DNA of 8,674 nt, taken from positions 1 to 8,674 of the forward strand of contig JAGXIS010000135.1 of the NCBI GenBank assembly GCA_024635465.1. Direction: 5' to 3'. The DNA is from Bacteroidota bacterium. GTDB taxonomy: Bacteria; Bacteroidota; Rhodothermia; Balneolales; Balneolaceae. The notes beneath the pieces are model-generated. The model searched no databases. It was not told where the DNA came from and saw only the letters and a list, made by a program, of their open reading frames with translations. The translations under genes were made by a program, and so were the position numbers. This document shows positions 5,983 to 8,674 of the stretch, piece after piece; position 1 is the first letter of the stretch, and every line of letters begins with the position of its first letter.

Positions 5983-8674
5983 CTAGAACTTATAACGAAC
6001 AGTAAACTGCATCTGCCATCTTGAACTAAAGTCACTCACATTATAGATTCTATCTTCAGTGACATTTTCGGGATCAAAGTTAACAACCGGTTTGCCAATA
6101 TCAGCACTTGATAAACCAAGGCTAGGATTGTCGGCAATGAAATCCTCATTCACGTACTGTAAGAAATCTACAGCAAGGTGGTTGTTAAAAGCAGTTCCTT
6201 TACGAACTCCCCACTCTGAATTCAGGAAGTTCAGGAAGTTGATCATACTAACCCCAAATTCAAGTGATTGGCCGTTAAACGTGTTGACTTCCTGAGTGAT
6301 TTTAAAATCAAGGAAATTTGTCCACGGTTCACGTGCTGTATTTCTATCAACAAATCCGCCTCTGAAATCACTGAGTGAACTTTCGCCTGAAATCCAGGAA
6401 TCATATTGACTCCAGTTGTTTCCGGCTACAATATCACCACCATTTACGTCAACCATAACTACTTCGTCCTGACTTTGAGGGACATACAGTAGATCGTTGT
6501 CAAATCGACCATCACCGTTTGCATCTCCATTATAAATCCAGCTGAACGGTGTTCCTGAACGGCCATCATAGATCAGTGAAAATGTAGTTGCCAAACGATC
6601 AGACCAATCGGCTCTGTAGGAGACAATTGCTAAGAGTCTGTGTCTTCTTTCGAAGTCAGCAGTTCCAAGCTCAGCATTATTCACATCAACATTCTCATTA
6701 AACTGCCAGTTTGAAATTGCTCTACTGGAAGTCCCGTTGTTAACATTTTCAGCACGGTTATATGTATAGGCTACTCTTGTAAAGAGCCCGAAGTCGAAGT
6801 TTTTCTCCAATTCTGCAGTTACACTGTATTGGTAACCTTTATTGCTATTACTTAACAACAGAGCATTAGTGAATCGGGGGTCATTTCTAAAAAGACTACC
6901 GGATGCTGTTCCAAATCTACTGTTGTAGAAGATATCACCATAAATGGGTCTGCCGTGTGCAGAGGTAAATGAAGCAGTGGTGTTGATATTTTGAAATACA
7001 ACATCATTAATCGCACTTGAGTAAACACCTTCCAAAGTACCTCTAATACCATACGGTAATTCCTGATCTACCGCTACGTTAACTTTAAGTGATTGCGGAT
7101 ACTTGAAATCATCTGCAAGTAAGTTAATCTCAGTAGTCTCAATAGGATCAAGAACGTTACTTGATGCAGGTGTTGGCTGATTATCAGGGTCCGGTGAAAA
7201 TAGGCCTGTATAACCTCCAAAATTTGTTGGAGCTCTCACACGGCCATAATCAACACCTGTATTACTGTACTGGTTTGAAATCCATACAAATGGAGGTGTT
7301 CCTGAAAAAATTCCAACTCCACCACGAACCTGTGTTGTTCTATTCCCTGAAACATCCCAGTTAAAGCCAAATCGAGGGGCCCATAGGATCTGTCCACTGG
7401 CAATTTTATCCGTTGAATACCCTGGAAATGCATCCGGGACATTTGGATTAAAACTTGGTGTATCGGGCAATACCGGTACATCCACTCTCAATCCGTAGGT
7501 AAGTGTTAAATCTGGGTTAACCAGCCATTTATCCTGTGCATAAAAACCGAATTGCATTCCTGTAAATTTTGCAGTCGCATTTCCGCCGGGTAGTAAGTAA
7601 CTGTGGCTATATTGCTGAGGATTTCCGGCCTCCAAATCGTCAATGCTGAAGAATGTATAAGTTCCAAAAGCATCCTGAACAAAAAGGTTATCAAACGTAA
7701 AAATCTGATTGTTTGTACCCAGTGTAAACTCGTGGGCTCCCTTGATGTAGGTAAAGTTGTTTGTGATTTCAATCAAATCCTGATCTAAACCATTTGCTTG
7801 CGAAAACCGCTCAACTCCGGCATCGATCGCGCCAAACCCACTTCTGTCAGTGTCATAAGGCATACTTACAGTCACACTTGGAAAACGACCGGCTGCAGGT
7901 ACATCTCTTGAATCACGAATAGCTGTGTATACTACACGAGCTTCGTTAAAAGCATTATCACTGATTCTGCTTGTTAATTCAGCTACAAATGACTTTTGAT
8001 TACTGTTAAAATTATACTGTCGATTGCTGAAAGAATAACCACTGCTTCCCCTGCTAATTCCTCTATTCGCTATCGCATCAACATAATTAAATCGAACACT
8101 CAACTTATTATTTTGATTGATATTATAGTCTAGTTTCGCCAATATCTTATCGTTGTTTGTCTCTGTATCCAACGGAGATGTATATGAGCCCGCATCATAT
8201 CCATACTGAGATTGTAATACGTTTTGAATACGATCAAATGTAGAAGACTCAAAATCGATGACGTTCGGTGCGCCGCTTCCAAGAATTCCGTTTGTTATAG
8301 GACTGGTTTCACGTTTAAACTCAGCATTCAGGAAAAAGAATAATTTATCCTGAATAATGGGTCCACCGACATTTAAACCAATATAATTTTCGGAGAATTG
8401 TGGGAAATCGTTTGATGTTTCCCCATCCTGATCATAATTCCCAACAAAATTTTCATTTCTTGTTTGAAAATATAGGGATCCTGTATATGTATTCGTTCCG
8501 CTTTTTGTTACTGCGTTTATTTGACCACCTGTAAAACCATTGTTGGTTACATCAAATGGAGCGATATCAACATTAAACTCGGCAATAGCATCAATACTCA
8601 AAGGAGAACCGACACCTGCTTGTGAGCCCGGAGTTGCATCACCGAGACCAAATACATCATTCAGTGTAGCACCA
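5983..8674 (-). CDS. Oar-like TonB-dependent outer-membrane receptor, C-terminal 896 residues; N-terminus beyond the window
   Basis: The frame is open through the right edge, so this is a 5'-truncated gene; the TTG at 8601 is an internal Leu codon, not a start. The visible 896 residues begin in the plug domain (GATLNDVFGLGDATPG, then SPLSIDAIAEFNVDIAPFD and GGQINAVTKSGTN), the signature of Oar-like receptors that normally carry a CarboxypepD_reg domain further upstream. A 22-strand-type barrel follows, with family landmarks YAQDKW (about 378-383), a calcium-loop-like GDANGDGRFDNDLLYVP at about 716-732, the FLNFLNSEWG stretch near 813-822, and the terminal aromatic strand QMQFTVRYKF ending in Phe, which is the outer-membrane insertion signal. 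Such proteins import large or scarce ligands using TonB energy; the ligand is unknown. No SusD-like gene follows, so it is not a canonical SusC/D pair. A strong terminator ends the transcript. Confidence 0.93.
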   Translation of the reverse strand, partial: GATLNDVFGLGDATPGSQAGVGSPLSIDAIAEFNVDIAPFDVTNNGFTGGQINAVTKSGTNTYTGSLYFQTRNENFVGNYDQDGETSNDFPQFSENYIGLNVGGPIIQDKLFFFLNAEFKRETSPITNGILGSGAPNVIDFESSTFDRIQNVLQSQYGYDAGSYTSPLDTETNNDKILAKLDYNINQNNKLSVRFNYVDAIANRGISRGSSGYSFSNRQYNFNSNQKSFVAELTSRISDNAFNEARVVYTAIRDSRDVPAAGRFPSVTVSMPYDTDRSGFGAIDAGVERFSQANGLDQDLIEITNNFTYIKGAHEFTLGTNNQIFTFDNLFVQDAFGTYTFFSIDDLEAGNPQQYSHSYLLPGGNATAKFTGMQFGFYAQDKWLVNPDLTLTYGLRVDVPVLPDTPSFNPNVPDAFPGYSTDKIASGQILWAPRFGFNWDVSGNRTTQVRGGVGIFSGTPPFVWISNQYSNTGVDYGRVRAPTNFGGYTGLFSPDPDNQPTPASSNVLDPIETTEINLLADDFKYPQSLKVNVAVDQELPYGIRGTLEGVYSSAINDVVFQNINTTASFTSAHGRPIYGDIFYNSRFGTASGSLFRNDPRFTNALLLSNSNKGYQYSVTAELEKNFDFGLFTRVAYTYNRAENVNNGTSSRAISNWQFNENVDVNNAELGTADFERRHRLLAIVSYRADWSDRLATTFSLIYDGRSGTPFSWIYNGDANGDGRFDNDLLYVPQSQDEVVMVDVNGGDIVAGNNWSQYDSWISGESSLSDFRGGFVDRNTAREPWTNFLDFKITQEVNTFNGQSLEFGVSMINFLNFLNSEWGVRKGTAFNNHLAVDFLQYVNEDFIADNPSLGLSSADIGKPVVNFDPENVTEDRIYNVSDFSSRWQMQFTVRYKF

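Noticed and set aside
7236..7481. Open frames in other phases inside the TonB receptor gene (also around 6059-6295, 6852-7052, 7161-7364 and 7506-7788)
   Set aside because: They overlap a well-supported long barrel protein, lack start context and show no domain; shadow frames.
5983..8674. SusC/SusD polysaccharide utilisation locus
   Set aside because: The receptor is Oar-like and is followed by a terminator and an unrelated phosphodiesterase; no SusD-like or glycoside hydrolase gene is seen.

Overview
The window looks like ordinary chromosome from a member of the Bacteroidota/Balneolota/Rhodothermota (FCB) group. The reasons are an Oar-type TonB-dependent receptor, several short-signal lipoproteins, a folP-cdaA gene pair, AT-rich start regions with poor Shine-Dalgarno sequences, and moderately low GC. 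The exact genus cannot be read from the sequence. No transposase, integrase, CRISPR array, tRNA or rRNA is visible, and I do not see a new multi-gene system. The most unusual material is the repeat-rich intergenic DNA around the copper-chaperone pair and an altered metal ligand in a phosphodiesterase.

Layout from left to right. Bases 1-686 (minus strand) hold the N-terminal part of an Omp85/BamA/TamA-like outer-membrane assembly protein with a GTG start; it runs off the left edge. Bases 687-1103 are non-coding and divergent, carrying several short-period tandem arrays and one arm of an inverted repeat. Bases 1104-2182 (plus strand) are a two-gene translationally coupled unit: a SCO1/SenC-like lipoprotein and a PCuAC-like copper-chaperone lipoprotein, both expected to deliver copper to the CuA site of cytochrome c oxidase. 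A second, inverted copy of the G/C-run repeat lies at its end and supplies the last codons and the stop.

Everything from 2244 to the right edge is on the minus strand. In transcription order it reads: TonB-dependent receptor (8674-5983, N-terminus outside the window), a strong hairpin terminator (5919-5960), an NPP/alkaline-phosphatase-superfamily lipoprotein (5852-4596), a seven-iron ferredoxin (4468-4130), dihydropteroate synthase FolP (3964-3134) and diadenylate cyclase CdaA (3053-2244). Only folP and cdaA are close enough (80 bp) to suggest an operon. The copper unit and cdaA converge at 2183-2243.

Functionally the window mixes envelope biogenesis and uptake (Omp85, TonB receptor), respiratory copper handling (SCO1, PCuAC), electron transfer (ferredoxin), folate synthesis and c-di-AMP signalling, with no single pathway linking them.
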